A stretch of DNA of 64,000 nucleotides. It comes from Streptomyces sp. NBC_01408 (lineage in GTDB: Bacteria > Actinomycetota > Actinomycetes > Streptomycetales > Streptomycetaceae). The stretch is taken from NCBI RefSeq assembly GCF_026340255.1, contig NZ_JAPEPJ010000001.1, positions 2,597,001 to 2,661,000 of the forward strand, written 5' to 3'. Made by a program: the position numbers and the translations under genes. Each line of letters begins with the position of its first letter. The first letter of the stretch is position 1. Shown here piece after piece: positions 41,844 through 52,543 of the stretch. The notes beneath the pieces were generated by a model. That model did no database searches. It had not been told where the DNA came from and was given only the letters and a program-made list of their open reading frames with translations.

Positions 41844-42437
41844 CTAGGCGGCCTTGTCGCCCACCAGGACCACGCCCGCCGCCCGCAGCTCGTCCAGGGC
41901 GCGGGCGGTGGTGTGCGGGGCCACGGCGGCCGTCAGGTCCAGCAGGACGCGGGTGGTGAAACCGGCCCGGGCGGAGTCCAGGGCGGTGGCCCGGACGCAG
42001 TGGTCGGTGGCGATCCCGACCACGTCCACCTCGGTGACGTGCCGGTCGCGCAGCCACTGGGTCAGGGTCTCCCCGTTCTCGTCGGCCCCCTCGAACCCGC
42101 TGTACGCGGCCTCGTACGCGCCCTTGTCGAAGACGGCGGCGACGGCGCCGGAGGCCACGGCGGGGGCGAAGTTCGGGTGGAAGCCCACGCCCTCCGTGCC
42201 GGCGACGCAGTGGACGGGCCAGGAGGTCTCGTAGTCCGGCTCGGCCGGGGGGCGGGCGAAGTGCGGGCCGGGATCGATGTGGTGGTCCCGGGTGGCGACG
42301 ACGTGCCGGTAGCCGGCCGTGGACTGGCCGATGAGCTCGGTGATGGCGGCGGCGACGTCGGCTCCGCCGGTGACCGCGAGGCTGCCGCCCTCGCAGAAGT
42401 CGTTCTGGACGTCGACGACGATCAGTGCGCGGTGCAT
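41844..42437 (-). CDS. pncA: Nicotinamidase
   Basis: Hydrolyses nicotinamide to nicotinate and ammonia for NAD recycling. The 197 residues contain the complete triad Asp9 (VVDVQNDF), Lys105 (FDKGAY) and Cys147 (ATDHCV). The metal site is in DHHIDPGPHF (Asp51, His53). A cis-peptide-like GIATD precedes the Cys. The ATG at 42437 is the start. It is downstream of pncB on the same strand but separated by 241 bases with a repeat pair, so co-transcription is uncertain. Confidence 0.94.
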   Translation of the reverse strand: MHRALIVVDVQNDFCEGGSLAVTGGADVAAAITELIGQSTAGYRHVVATRDHHIDPGPHFARPPAEPDYETSWPVHCVAGTEGVGFHPNFAPAVASGAVAAVFDKGAYEAAYSGFEGADENGETLTQWLRDRHVTEVDVVGIATDHCVRATALDSARAGFTTRVLLDLTAAVAPHTTARALDELRAAGVVLVGDKAA

Positions 42438-42543
42438 GACGTTGCCCTTCGGCTCGGTTTGACGGTGCGGCGGCGGGGCCCTGCGGGGGCTCTTCCCCCA
42501 CCCCGCCCCTTCCCGAAACTGGGGCTCCGCCCCAGACCCTGGT

Positions 42544-42640
42544 CCTCAAACGCCGGACGGGCTGGAGTGCGCCCCGGCGGGGCTGGGATTGCCCTGCGGG
42601 CGGCATCAGTCGAATTCGGCCTCGCCGGCGTTTGAGGCGC
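42544..42640. repeat. Dispersed intergenic repeat, copy C, inverted pair
   Basis: CCTCAAACGCCGGACGGGCT (42544-42563) faces the inverse GCCGGCGTTTGAGGCGCGG (42624-42642) across about 60 bases. The arms are imperfect complements. GGCTCCGCCCC and GGCGGAGCCCC blocks flank both sides as a second inverted pair. Confidence 0.75.
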
Positions 42641-42678
42641 GGGGTCCGGGGCGGAGCCCCGGCAGCGGACCCGCAGGG

Positions 42679-44007
42679 TTACGCGTACTCCGTAGGGATG
42701 ACGGCCTCGCCGCGCGAGAGCTGGGTCGCGGACAGGGGGAGCCCCGCCCGGGCTGCCCGGTGACGGTCCCGCGCGGCCTCCAGCGGCTCGCGAGCGATCA
42801 CCTCCCCGGCCTTGACCAGCTGCACGAGCAGCTGCGTGTCCGCCAGGGCCGACGGGACCGGGCCCACGCCCACGACCTCCGCCTCGGCAACCCCGTCGGA
42901 GTCGAGACGCCGCGCCGCCCACTTGCGGCCGCCGATCGAGGTCTTGCCGCCGGTGGACTTCTTCGCCACCGGGGCCAGCGCCGCCTTCGGGTCCGCCGAG
43001 GTCGCGCGGGCCACCAGCTTGTAGACCATCGAGCACGTCGGGTGCCCGCTGCCGGTCACCAGCTGGGTGCCGACCCCGTACGCGTCCACGGGCGCCGCGG
43101 CCAGCGAGGCGATGGCGTACTCGTCGAGGTCCGAGGTGACCACGATCCTCGTCGAGGTCGCGCCGAGCTCGTCCAGCTGCTGGCGCACCCGGTGGGCGAC
43201 CAGCAGCAGGTCGCCGGAGTCGATCCGGACCGCGCCCAGCCCGGTGCCGGCGACCTCCACGGCCGTCCGTACGGCCTCGGCGACGTCGTAGGTGTCCACC
43301 AGCAGGGTGGTTCCGCTGCCCAGCGAGGCCACCTGGGCGGTGAACGCGTCCCGCTCGTTGTCGTGCACCAGGGTGAATGCGTGGGCGCTGGTGCCGACCG
43401 TCGGGATCCCGTACCGGAAGCCGGCCGCCAGGTCCGAGGTCGAGGTGAAGCCGCCGACGTACGCGGCGCGCGCCGAGGCCACCGCCGCCAGCTCGTGGGT
43501 GCGCCGCGCGCCCATCTCGATGAGCGGCCGGTCGCCCGCCGCGGAGGACATCCGGGAGGCGGCCGCGGCGATCGCCGAGTCGTGGTTGAGGATGGAGAGG
43601 ATCACGGTCTCCAGCAGCACGCACTCGGCGAAGCTGCCCTCGACGCGCAGGATCGGCGAGCCGGGGAAGTAGACCTCCCCCTCCGGGTAGCCCCAGATGT
43701 CGCCGGAGAAGCGGTACGAGGCCAGCCAGTCCAGGGTCCGCATGTCGACGACGGCCCGCTCGCGCAGGAATTCCAGCACCGCGGCGTCGAAGCGGAAGTT
43801 CTCCACCGCGTCGAGCACCCGGCCGGTTCCCGCCACCACGCCGTAGCGCCGCCCCTCGGGCAGCCGGCGGGTGAACACCTCGAAGACCGAGCGGCGGTCG
43901 GCTGTGCCGTTCGCCAGGGCGGCCTGCAGCATCGTCAGCTCGTAATGGTCCGTGAAGAGCGCTGTCGACGGCACGTCCACCGGCAGGCCCAGGTCCGCAG
44001 GGTTCAT
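42679..44007 (-). CDS. pncB: Nicotinate phosphoribosyltransferase
   Basis: Converts nicotinate plus PRPP to nicotinate mononucleotide with ATP hydrolysis, next to pncA in NAD salvage. The 442 residues include TALFTDHYELTMLQAAL at the N-terminus, GARRTHELAAVASARAAYVG around the active-site His, and VRIDSGDLLLVAHRVRQQL plus VTSDLDEYAI. The C-terminal region contains KKSTGGKTSIGG and RRLDSDG. The ATG at 44007 is preferred: TAGCAT 7 bases upstream looks like a -10, implying a nearly leaderless message; an ATG at 44028 would overlap it. Divergent from clpS. Confidence 0.94.
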   Translation of the reverse strand: MNPADLGLPVDVPSTALFTDHYELTMLQAALANGTADRRSVFEVFTRRLPEGRRYGVVAGTGRVLDAVENFRFDAAVLEFLRERAVVDMRTLDWLASYRFSGDIWGYPEGEVYFPGSPILRVEGSFAECVLLETVILSILNHDSAIAAAASRMSSAAGDRPLIEMGARRTHELAAVASARAAYVGGFTSTSDLAAGFRYGIPTVGTSAHAFTLVHDNERDAFTAQVASLGSGTTLLVDTYDVAEAVRTAVEVAGTGLGAVRIDSGDLLLVAHRVRQQLDELGATSTRIVVTSDLDEYAIASLAAAPVDAYGVGTQLVTGSGHPTCSMVYKLVARATSADPKAALAPVAKKSTGGKTSIGGRKWAARRLDSDGVAEAEVVGVGPVPSALADTQLLVQLVKAGEVIAREPLEAARDRHRAARAGLPLSATQLSRGEAVIPTEYA

Positions 44008-44096
44008 GTCACGGATGCTAGCGCACATTTCGTCAGAGTGACGAGATGTAGGTCCCGTTTGTGCGACGGGCCCGTCGCAGTGGCAGCATGGGACGA

Positions 44097-44402
44097 GTGA
44101 GTGTTGCTCCCATTGAGATCGAACGCACCGAATCGGCCGAAGAGACCTTCGCGGTCCCAGAACCCGACGTCCCCTGGGTGACCCTGGTGCACAACGACCC
44201 GGTCAACCTCATGAGCTACGTGGAGTACGTGTTCCAGGCGTACTTCGGCTACCCGAAGGACAAGGCGCACCGGCTGATGCTCGACGTCCACCACAAGGGG
44301 CGGGCGGTCGTGTCCAGCGGCACCCGCGAGGAAATGGAGCGCGACGTGCAGGCCATGCACGGCTACGGCCTGTGGGCGACCCTCACCCAGGACCGCAACT
44401 GA
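44097..44402 (+). CDS. clpS: ATP-dependent Clp protease adaptor
   Basis: The N-degron adaptor that delivers substrates to ClpA/ClpC-type unfoldases. It has 101 residues: a flexible N-terminal extension (about 1-27), then [19 protein letters not shown], which forms the binding pocket (Asn-Asp), and [22 protein letters not shown] at 44097 is chosen because a -10-like CAGCAT at about 44084 would start transcription right there. The ATG at 44088 is an alternative. Its stop overlaps the next gene (TGATG). Confidence 0.93.
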   Translation: MSVAPIEIERTESAEETFAVPEPDVPWVTLVHNDPVNLMSYVEYVFQAYFGYPKDKAHRLMLDVHHKGRAVVSSGTREEMERDVQAMHGYGLWATLTQDRN

Positions 44403-45004
44403 TGGGCGGCACGTTCCAGGCGCTGAAGGGCGGCGGGGCCGCCATCGCGCTCGACGACATCGAGATCTCCATCCTGCGCTCCCTGGCGGTCCAGCTGCTG
44501 GAGCTGATCGGTCCCGGAGCGCCGGAGCCGGCCGAGGACGCCGACCCGCTGGCCGCGCTGTTCGCCGAGGGCCCCTCGGAGCCCCCGTCCGATCCGGCTC
44601 TGGCCCGGCTCTTCCCCGACGCCTACGGGGCCCCCGACGGCGCCGCCGAGGCGGGTGTGGACCCGGACGAGCTGACGGCCCGGTCGGCGGAGTTCCGCCG
44701 CTTCACCGAGAACGACCTGCGCGCCCGCAAGCGGGAGGACGCGATGGCCGTCGTACGCAGCCTGGACGGGCTCACCCCGGAAGGCGACGAGGTGGCGGTG
44801 CTGGAGCTGACCGGCGAGCAGCCGCTGCGCTGGCTCGGCGCCCTCAACGACCTGCGGCTGACCATCGCGGCCCGGCTCGACATCACCGAGGACGACGAGA
44901 GCGCGGTGCTGTTCCGGCTGCCGGACGACGATCCGCGCAAGCCGATGGTGATGGCGTACCTGTGGCTGGGAGGCCTCCAGGAGACGCTCATCGAAACTCT
45001 CTGA
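44402..45004 (+). CDS. DUF2017 protein coupled to clpS
   Basis: A 200-residue soluble protein: IALDDIEISILRSLAVQLLELI at the start, an acidic and Pro-rich loop (about 45-80), and a helical C-terminus with MVMAYLWLGGLQETLIE. This family regularly follows clpS in actinobacteria, and its role is unknown. Overlap of start with the clpS stop (TGATG) indicates coupled translation, so it may act with the adaptor. Confidence 0.88.
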   Translation: MGGTFQALKGGGAAIALDDIEISILRSLAVQLLELIGPGAPEPAEDADPLAALFAEGPSEPPSDPALARLFPDAYGAPDGAAEAGVDPDELTARSAEFRRFTENDLRARKREDAMAVVRSLDGLTPEGDEVAVLELTGEQPLRWLGALNDLRLTIAARLDITEDDESAVLFRLPDDDPRKPMVMAYLWLGGLQETLIETL

Positions 45005-45046
45005 GGCGCGCGCCGTTCGCTCAGCGGACGCTCAAATCCGGATAAC

Positions 45047-45077
45047 GATCAGATCACCGCCATGCGGTGATCTGATC
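45047..45077 (+). terminator. Strong intrinsic terminator after the clpS operon
   Basis: A perfect 14-bp stem GATCAGATCACCGC / GCGGTGATCTGATC with a 3-base CAT loop, followed by ATTTT. It lies 42 bases after the DUF2017 stop. Confidence 0.9.
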
Positions 45078-45310
45078 ATTTTCGGGACCAATGTCCCCAA
45101 TTCCCGGTGGCCCACGTCACATTTCCCTGCCTCGCCCACCCATAAGCACGTGATAAATCTTCACGATCGCCGACGGGACGCCACCCATGTCCCCCGGCTG
45201 CTTGAACCGGCGGACCGCCGGCGTGCAACTCCATCCGTATCCGGGGGGATCGAGGACCGGACCGCAGCCGACAGAAGGCGCGGCCCGGCGTGGAGAAAGG
45301 CTCACCAGAC
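45078..45310 (+). other. Leader of the amino-acid permease gene
   Basis: About 230 bases between the terminator and the permease start. An AT-richer patch (45145-45165, CATAAGCACGTGATAAATC) could hold a promoter. I looked for known amino-acid or c-di-AMP riboswitch cores and saw none. A GGAGAAAGG ribosome site is at 45291-45299. Confidence 0.4.
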
Positions 45311-46768
45311 ATGACCTCTGTGCAGGTCGAGCAGCACGACAGGACGCCCGCGCAGGGCGGCCAGGGCGAGGGCGGCGAGGGTTACCACCGCACTCTCGGT
45401 GCCCGCCAGATCCAGATGATCGCGATCGGCGGAGCCATCGGCACCGGCCTCTTCCTGGGCGCGGGCAAGGCGATCTCCAAGGCCGGCCCGAGCCTGATCC
45501 TGGCCTACGCCATCGCGGGCCTGGTCATCTTCTTCATCATGCGGGCCCTGGGCGAGCTGCTCATGTACCGCCCCGTCGCCGGTTCCTTCTCGGACTACGC
45601 CCGCGAGTTCCTGGGCCCGTTCTGGGGATACGTCACCGGCTGGACGTACTGGCTGTTCTGGGTGGTCACCGGCATCACCGAGGTCACAGCGGCCGCGCAG
45701 TACATGGCGTACTGGACCCATGACAGCTTCCCGCAATGGGCCTACGCGCTGATCTTCACGGTCATCCTCTACGGCGCCAACCTGATCTCCGTGAAGCTCT
45801 TCGGTGAGCTGGAGTTCTGGTTCTCCATGGTCAAGGTCACCGCCATCGTCGGCATGATCCTGATCTGCGCCGGCATCCTCACCATCGGCTTCTCCGACGC
45901 GGCCGACACCGCCACCGTCAGCAACCTGTGGAACGACGGCGGCTTCTTCCCCAAGGGCATCGGCGGCACGCTGATGACCCTGCAGATCGTGATGTTCGCC
46001 TTCCTCGCGGTCGAGCTGGTCGGCGTCACCGCCGGCGAGTCCAAGGACCCCGAGAAGACCCTGCCCAAGGCCATCAACACCGTGCCGTGGCGCATCGCCG
46101 TCTTCTACGTCGGCGCGCTGATCATGATCCTGTCGGTCGTCCCGTGGACGCACTTCCAGCCCGGCGTCTCGCCCTTCGTGGCCGCCTTCGAGCGCATGGG
46201 CCTCGGCGTCGGCGCCGCCATCGTCAACTTCGTGGTGCTGACCGCGGCCCTGTCCTCCTGCAACTCGGGCATGTACTCCACCGGCCGCATGCTGCGCGAC
46301 CTCGCGCTCAACGGCCAGGGCCCGAAGATCTTCACCAAGCTGACCAAGAGCGGCACGCCGCTGGTCGGCACCACCTTCTCGGCCTCGCTGATGCTGGTGG
46401 GCGTCTGGATCAACTACGTCGCCCCGGGCAAGGCCTTCGACTACGTCGTCTCCTTCGCCACGATCTCCGGCATGTGGGCCTGGATCATGATCCTGGTCTG
46501 CCAGATCCGCTACCGCGCCAAGGCGGACCGCGGCGAGCTCCCGCAGTCGGCCTTCCGCGCCCCCGGCGCCCCGTGGACCAGCTACTTCGCCCTGCTGTTC
46601 ATCGGCATGGTCATCGTGATGATGGGCATCGACAAGGACGCCCGCGTCTCGCTCTACTGCGCCCCGCTGTGGGGTCTGCTCCTGGGCCTGACCTACCTGG
46701 CCTCCAAGCGCCGCGGCCAGGGCGGCGGCGGCACCTCCGTGAAGGTCTCGCTGAGCGTGGACGTCTGA
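45311..46768 (+). CDS. Amino-acid permease of the APC superfamily (AAT type)
   Basis: A 485-residue membrane protein with 12 predicted helices. The first is preceded by HRTLGARQIQMIAIGGAIGT, the conserved unwound helix-1 glycine motif that binds the substrate. GAGKAISKAGPSLILAY and the Glu of RALGELLMYRP follow family practice. The nearest relatives are asparagine or D-serine/D-alanine/glycine permeases; sequence alone does not decide. ATG at 45311 with GGAGAAAGG upstream. It is monocistronic, with a hairpin after it. Confidence 0.9.
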   Translation: MTSVQVEQHDRTPAQGGQGEGGEGYHRTLGARQIQMIAIGGAIGTGLFLGAGKAISKAGPSLILAYAIAGLVIFFIMRALGELLMYRPVAGSFSDYAREFLGPFWGYVTGWTYWLFWVVTGITEVTAAAQYMAYWTHDSFPQWAYALIFTVILYGANLISVKLFGELEFWFSMVKVTAIVGMILICAGILTIGFSDAADTATVSNLWNDGGFFPKGIGGTLMTLQIVMFAFLAVELVGVTAGESKDPEKTLPKAINTVPWRIAVFYVGALIMILSVVPWTHFQPGVSPFVAAFERMGLGVGAAIVNFVVLTAALSSCNSGMYSTGRMLRDLALNGQGPKIFTKLTKSGTPLVGTTFSASLMLVGVWINYVAPGKAFDYVVSFATISGMWAWIMILVCQIRYRAKADRGELPQSAFRAPGAPWTSYFALLFIGMVIVMMGIDKDARVSLYCAPLWGLLLGLTYLASKRRGQGGGGTSVKVSLSVDV

Positions 46769-46793
46769 CGCCACGGACCTTCTGTCCAGCATC

Positions 46794-46832
46794 CGGGCCC
46801 CCGCGTACCACTCCTCGGTACGCGGGGGCCCG
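46794..46832. terminator. Hairpin terminator between the permease gene and mec
   Basis: A perfect 16-bp stem (46794-46809 / 46817-46832) with a 7-base loop ACTCCTC. It lies 26 bases after the permease stop and 20 bases before the mec start. Confidence 0.85.
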
Positions 46833-46851
46833 TCTGCTTATCCTGTCGCTC

Positions 46852-47274
46852 ATGCTGACCCTCACCCAGGCCCTGTACGACCAGATCGTCGAGCACGCCC
46901 GCCAGGACCACCCCGACGAGGCGTGCGGTGTCGTGGCCGGCCCGGCGGGCACCGACCGCCCCGAGCGCTTCATCCCGATGCTCAACGCGGCCCGCTCGCC
47001 CACGTTCTACGAGTTCGACTCGAAGGATCTGCTGAAGCTCTACCGCGAACTGGACGACCGGGACGAGGAGCCGGTGATCGTCTACCACTCGCACACCGCG
47101 ACCCAGGCCTACCCCTCGCGCACGGACGTCACGTACGCGAACGAGCCCGGCGCGCACTACGTCCTGGTCTCCACGGCGGACAAGGACGGCCTCGGGGAGT
47201 TCCAGTTCCGCTCGTACCGGATCGTCGACGGCGTGATCACGGAAGAGGAAGTACGGGTCGTAGAGGCCTACTGA
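46852..47274 (+). CDS. mec: JAMM/MPN+ metallopeptidase (CysO-cysteine peptidase-like)
   Basis: A 140-residue zinc peptidase. The JAMM motif is complete: Glu23 in DEACGVV, and His79-x-His81-x7-Ser89-x2-Asp92 in YHSHTATQAYPSRTD. In Mycobacterium tuberculosis the homologue Mec (Rv1334) cuts cysteine off the carrier CysO. Here it precedes cysO and cysM in the same order, so the same role is likely. ATG at 46852. A leader-peptide frame and attenuator-like region lie between this gene and cysO. Confidence 0.9.
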   Translation: MLTLTQALYDQIVEHARQDHPDEACGVVAGPAGTDRPERFIPMLNAARSPTFYEFDSKDLLKLYRELDDRDEEPVIVYHSHTATQAYPSRTDVTYANEPGAHYVLVSTADKDGLGEFQFRSYRIVDGVITEEEVRVVEAY

Positions 47275-47351
47275 CCAGTATGTGAGCCGCAGTCGTCCAC
47301 GATGCGGGATCACACTCCAAACGGGGGACCGGGAATCGTTAACATGACCGC

Positions 47352-48789
<1,438 letters not shown>

Positions 48790-48868
48790 CCCTGCCGCTG
48801 CCCCTGCGGGGTTGCCCCGGCGCGCCCGGGCACGGCTCCGACGCCAGGGGCTCCGCCCCCGGACCCCC

Positions 48869-48969
48869 GCGCCTCAAACGCCGGCGGGGCTGGATTTGGC
48901 TGGTGCCGTCCGCCAGGCGCGGCTGGATTGCCCGCAGGGCAATTCCAGCCCCGCCGGCGTTTGAGGCGC
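48869..48969. repeat. Dispersed intergenic repeat, copy D, perfect inverted pair
   Basis: GCCTCAAACGCCGGCGGGGC (in 48869-48894) and its exact complement (48944-48969) form a 26-bp perfect inverted repeat with a 49-base spacer. Outer GGCTCCGCC/CCGGGCAGAG-type blocks extend similarity. The rest of the 327-base gap between cysM and the DUF488 gene (48970-49116) is repetitive GGCCAAGGC-rich sequence with nothing else visible. Confidence 0.85.
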
Positions 48970-49116
48970 GGGTCCGGGCAGAGCCCGGGGAACGGCGGAA
49001 GGGCGGGTAGGGGACCCGGCCCCGCGCAGCGGCCGCGCAAAGCCCGGGCCGACGCAGGCTCCGCCAAGGCCAAGGCTCGGGCCAAGCCACGGCCACCGCC
49101 CGGCCAGGGCCACGGC

Positions 49117-49500
49117 TCAGCCGCCCAGCAGCTCCGCCAGGACCGCCGCATGGCTGGACGCCGGGTCCTTGACCGCGGTCAGCAGCGTGACCGGACCCGC
49201 CTCGGCCAGCCCCCGCAGCCGCGCCAGCTCGGCCGCGGCCACCGGCTCCGCCAGCTCCGCCTCGTACCGCCGCCGGAACTCCCCGGCGGAGCCGCCCGCG
49301 TGGAACCACTTGCGCAGCTCCGCCGACGGGGTCACGTCCTTCGGCCACTCGTCCACCCCGGCCTCCGCCTTCGCCAGCCCGCGCGGCCAGAGCCGGTCCA
49401 CGAGCACCCTCCCCCAGACTCCGTCCGGGGGGACCCCCGGCCCGTCCGCCCCCGGCTCCGGCGGGTCGTACACGCGCCGCAGCCGCACCACCGGCGTCAC
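49117..49500 (-). CDS. DUF488 family protein
   Basis: A 127-residue protein with the family pattern: VVRLRRVYDPPEP at the start, RVLVDRLWPRGLAKAEAGVD and EWPKDVTPSAELRKWFHAGG, then GPVTLLTAVKDPASSHA in place of the usual Y-S/A-KDxxxNxA segment. The biochemical role is unsettled. A ten-residue insertion (ADGPGVPPDGVWG) near residue 18-30 is Gly/Pro-rich. The GTG at 49500 overlaps the stop of the upstream membrane protein (GTGA). Confidence 0.88.
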   Translation of the reverse strand: MTPVVRLRRVYDPPEPGADGPGVPPDGVWGRVLVDRLWPRGLAKAEAGVDEWPKDVTPSAELRKWFHAGGSAGEFRRRYEAELAEPVAAAELARLRGLAEAGPVTLLTAVKDPASSHAAVLAELLGG

Positions 49501-49919
49501 AGGTCACCACCTCCGAGCCCCTTGATCTCGTCCCACACCGCCGGATCCAGGGTGCCCAGCCGCTTGCGGAACTCCCACAGCGACACCTCCGCCGGCCGGT
49601 CCGCCTCCAGGAAGCTGGCCCGGCCCTGCGCCCCCACCGTCCCCGGGGGCAGCGGGATCACCCCGGCCCGCCGGTCGTCGTACCGCCCGGTGATCCACGC
49701 GACCCGCGCCCTGCGGGCCCGTAGCGGACCCACCGCCAGCACCAGACAGGTCCGCCCGTCGGCCAGGCACCACAGCTCGCCCGGTCCCGGCCGCGGCGCC
49801 GGACCGGTCCCGTGCGGCGGCGGGGGACGCCTGGGGAGCCCCAGCCGTTTCCCCGCGACCAGCATCACCAGTGCCACGGCCACGACCGCGGCCACGGCGG
49901 GCCACCAGGACGTGTCCAT
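49497..49919 (-). CDS. Small PemK-like/hypothetical membrane-anchored protein
   Basis: A 140-residue protein with one N-terminal helix (WWPAVAAVVAVALVMLVAG), then a Pro-rich linker. A soluble part starts at PGPGELWCLADGRTCLVLAV and contains VAWITGRYDDRRAGVIPLPPG. The GELW opening and beta pattern recall PemK/MazF-like or SH3-like barrels, but the usual catalytic residues are not evident, so no toxin role is claimed. ATG at 49919. Coupled to the DUF488 gene. Confidence 0.68.
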   Translation of the reverse strand: MDTSWWPAVAAVVAVALVMLVAGKRLGLPRRPPPPHGTGPAPRPGPGELWCLADGRTCLVLAVGPLRARRARVAWITGRYDDRRAGVIPLPPGTVGAQGRASFLEADRPAEVSLWEFRKRLGTLDPAVWDEIKGLGGGDL

Positions 49920-50114
49920 GCTTCGACCGTAGCCGCGCCGGAACGCCCCGGCACGGCAACGCGCGTGCCCACCGTCGCTCCCCCGGGTGACAGCGCAGGT
50001 GATTCCCCCCACAACGGCCCGCCGCGGAGGAGCGACCGGACGTTTCGCGCCTTACGCTCGACCCACGCACGGCCCGCATTCCGTCCACGGACCGTCCACG
50101 GAGGTTCACGCTCC

Positions 50115-50867
50115 ATGAAGCTCACCGTCGTCGGCTGCTCGGGTTCGTTCCCGTCCGCGGAATCGGCCTGTTCGAGCTACCTCGTCGAGGCCGACGGCTT
50201 CCGGCTGCTCCTCGACATGGGCAACGGCGCCCTCGGAGATCTCCAGCGCTACTGCGGTCTCTACGACCTCGACGCGATCTTCCTGAGCCATCTGCACGCC
50301 GACCACTGCATCGACATGTGCGGCTACTTCGTCGCCCGCTACTACCGGCACGACGGCGGCCGCTGCGGCACCATCCCCGTCTACGGCCCCGAGGGCACCG
50401 AGAAGCGCCTGACCACGGCCTACGAGGACGTCCCCGACGAGCGTTCCATGAGCGAGGTCTTCGACTTCCGCACCCTGAAGTCCGGAAGCTTCGAGATCGG
50501 CCCCTTCCAGGTCCGCACCGAGCGGGTCTCCCACCCCGTCGAGGCGTACGGCATCCGCGTCGAGCACGCAGGCCGCTCGCTCACCTACTCCGGCGACACC
50601 GGCGTCTGCCCCGAGCTGGGGCTGCTCGCCGAGGGCACCGACCTCTTCCTGTGCGAGGCCTCCTTCACGCACGGCAAGGAGGACATCCCGGGCCTCCATC
50701 TCAACGGCCGCGAGGCCGGCGAGTACGCGCGCGGCGGCAAGGTCGGCCGGCTCGTCCTCACCCACATCCCGCCGTGGACGGACGCCGCCCAGAACCTCGC
50801 CGACGCCCGCGCGGTGTACGGGGGCCCGGTCGACCTGGCGTACGCGGGCGCGGTCTACGAACTCTGA
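50115..50867 (+). CDS. Metallo-beta-lactamase-fold phosphodiesterase-like protein (Rv1339-like)
   Basis: A 250-residue protein. The metal motif is complete: HLHADHCIDM (His-x-His-x-Asp-His), a later His in RVSHPVEAYG, Asp in YSGDTGVCPE, and LTHIPPW. The start MKLTVVGCSGSFPSAESACS is typical of the RNase Z-like branch. In M. tuberculosis the gene between the cysM region and rphA is Rv1339, described as an atypical class II cAMP phosphodiesterase. The same neighbourhood here (cysM upstream, rph downstream) supports orthology. ATG at 50115. A bidirectional hairpin follows. Confidence 0.85.
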   Translation: MKLTVVGCSGSFPSAESACSSYLVEADGFRLLLDMGNGALGDLQRYCGLYDLDAIFLSHLHADHCIDMCGYFVARYYRHDGGRCGTIPVYGPEGTEKRLTTAYEDVPDERSMSEVFDFRTLKSGSFEIGPFQVRTERVSHPVEAYGIRVEHAGRSLTYSGDTGVCPELGLLAEGTDLFLCEASFTHGKEDIPGLHLNGREAGEYARGGKVGRLVLTHIPPWTDAAQNLADARAVYGGPVDLAYAGAVYEL

Positions 50868-50879
50868 GCAGAACGCGAA

Positions 50880-50928
50880 AGGACCGAAGTCCCCGCCTTC
50901 CGTAGGGAAGGGCAGGGACTCCGGTCCT
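50880..50928. terminator. Bidirectional hairpin between the MBL gene and nagE2
   Basis: AGGACCG(A)AGTCCC pairs with its complement ending CGGTCCT at 50928, extended inward by CTTCC/GGAAG. The genes on both sides converge on it. Confidence 0.8.
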
Positions 50929-50949
50929 GACGGCAGCGGGTGCTGAGAC

Positions 50950-52230
<1,281 letters not shown>

Positions 52231-52320
52231 AACTTCCTCCAGTGGGCAAGGCACCGCCAGGGCAAGCCGGGGGACGGCGGCGTCTTGAAAAAGGGGGTAA
52301 CGCGAGCGCAGACAGGCCCA

Positions 52321-52336
52321 CGTGGTCTACACCAAT
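52321..52336. promoter_or_regulatory. DasR operator (dre) candidate 1 upstream of nagE2
   Basis: CGTGGTCTACACCAAT contains the TGGTCTANACCA core of the dre consensus. DasR represses GlcNAc uptake genes until glucosamine-6-phosphate rises. Confidence 0.8.
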
Positions 52337-52338
52337 AT

Positions 52339-52354
52339 CTGGTGTAGACCAGTT
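52339..52354. promoter_or_regulatory. DasR operator (dre) candidate 2 upstream of nagE2
   Basis: CTGGTGTAGACCAGTT, in inverse orientation to candidate 1 and only two bases from it, so both could be covered by adjacent DasR dimers. Confidence 0.8.
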
Positions 52355-52393
52355 GTAACACGGTGAGGGTTAGATAAGGAACCTTCGATTTCC

Positions 52394-52409
52394 TGTGGTC
52401 TACACCACA
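52394..52409. promoter_or_regulatory. DasR operator (dre) candidate 3 upstream of nagE2
   Basis: TGTGGTCTACACCACA is a perfect 16-base palindrome. It is about 165 bases before the nagE2 start and 55 bases from candidate 2. The remaining 52410-52543 is GC-rich with no further signal seen. Confidence 0.75.
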
Positions 52410-52543
52410 CGGTACCCGGAGTCGCGGTACGTCCGGGCCGCCGGACCTCCGGACATGGCCGAAGCCCCCGGATCCGAGGATCCGAGGGCCTGGGGGAGGG
52501 GCCGAACGGCCGGGCCGGCCTGCCGTGATCCACCGGACAGTCC

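Noticed and set aside
45078..45310. A riboswitch before the amino-acid permease
   Set aside because: I searched by eye for glycine, lysine and c-di-AMP cores and saw no convincing match.
49497..49919. A PemK/MazF toxin
   Set aside because: The GELW opening is suggestive, but the protein has a membrane helix, no antitoxin neighbour and no clear catalytic residues.
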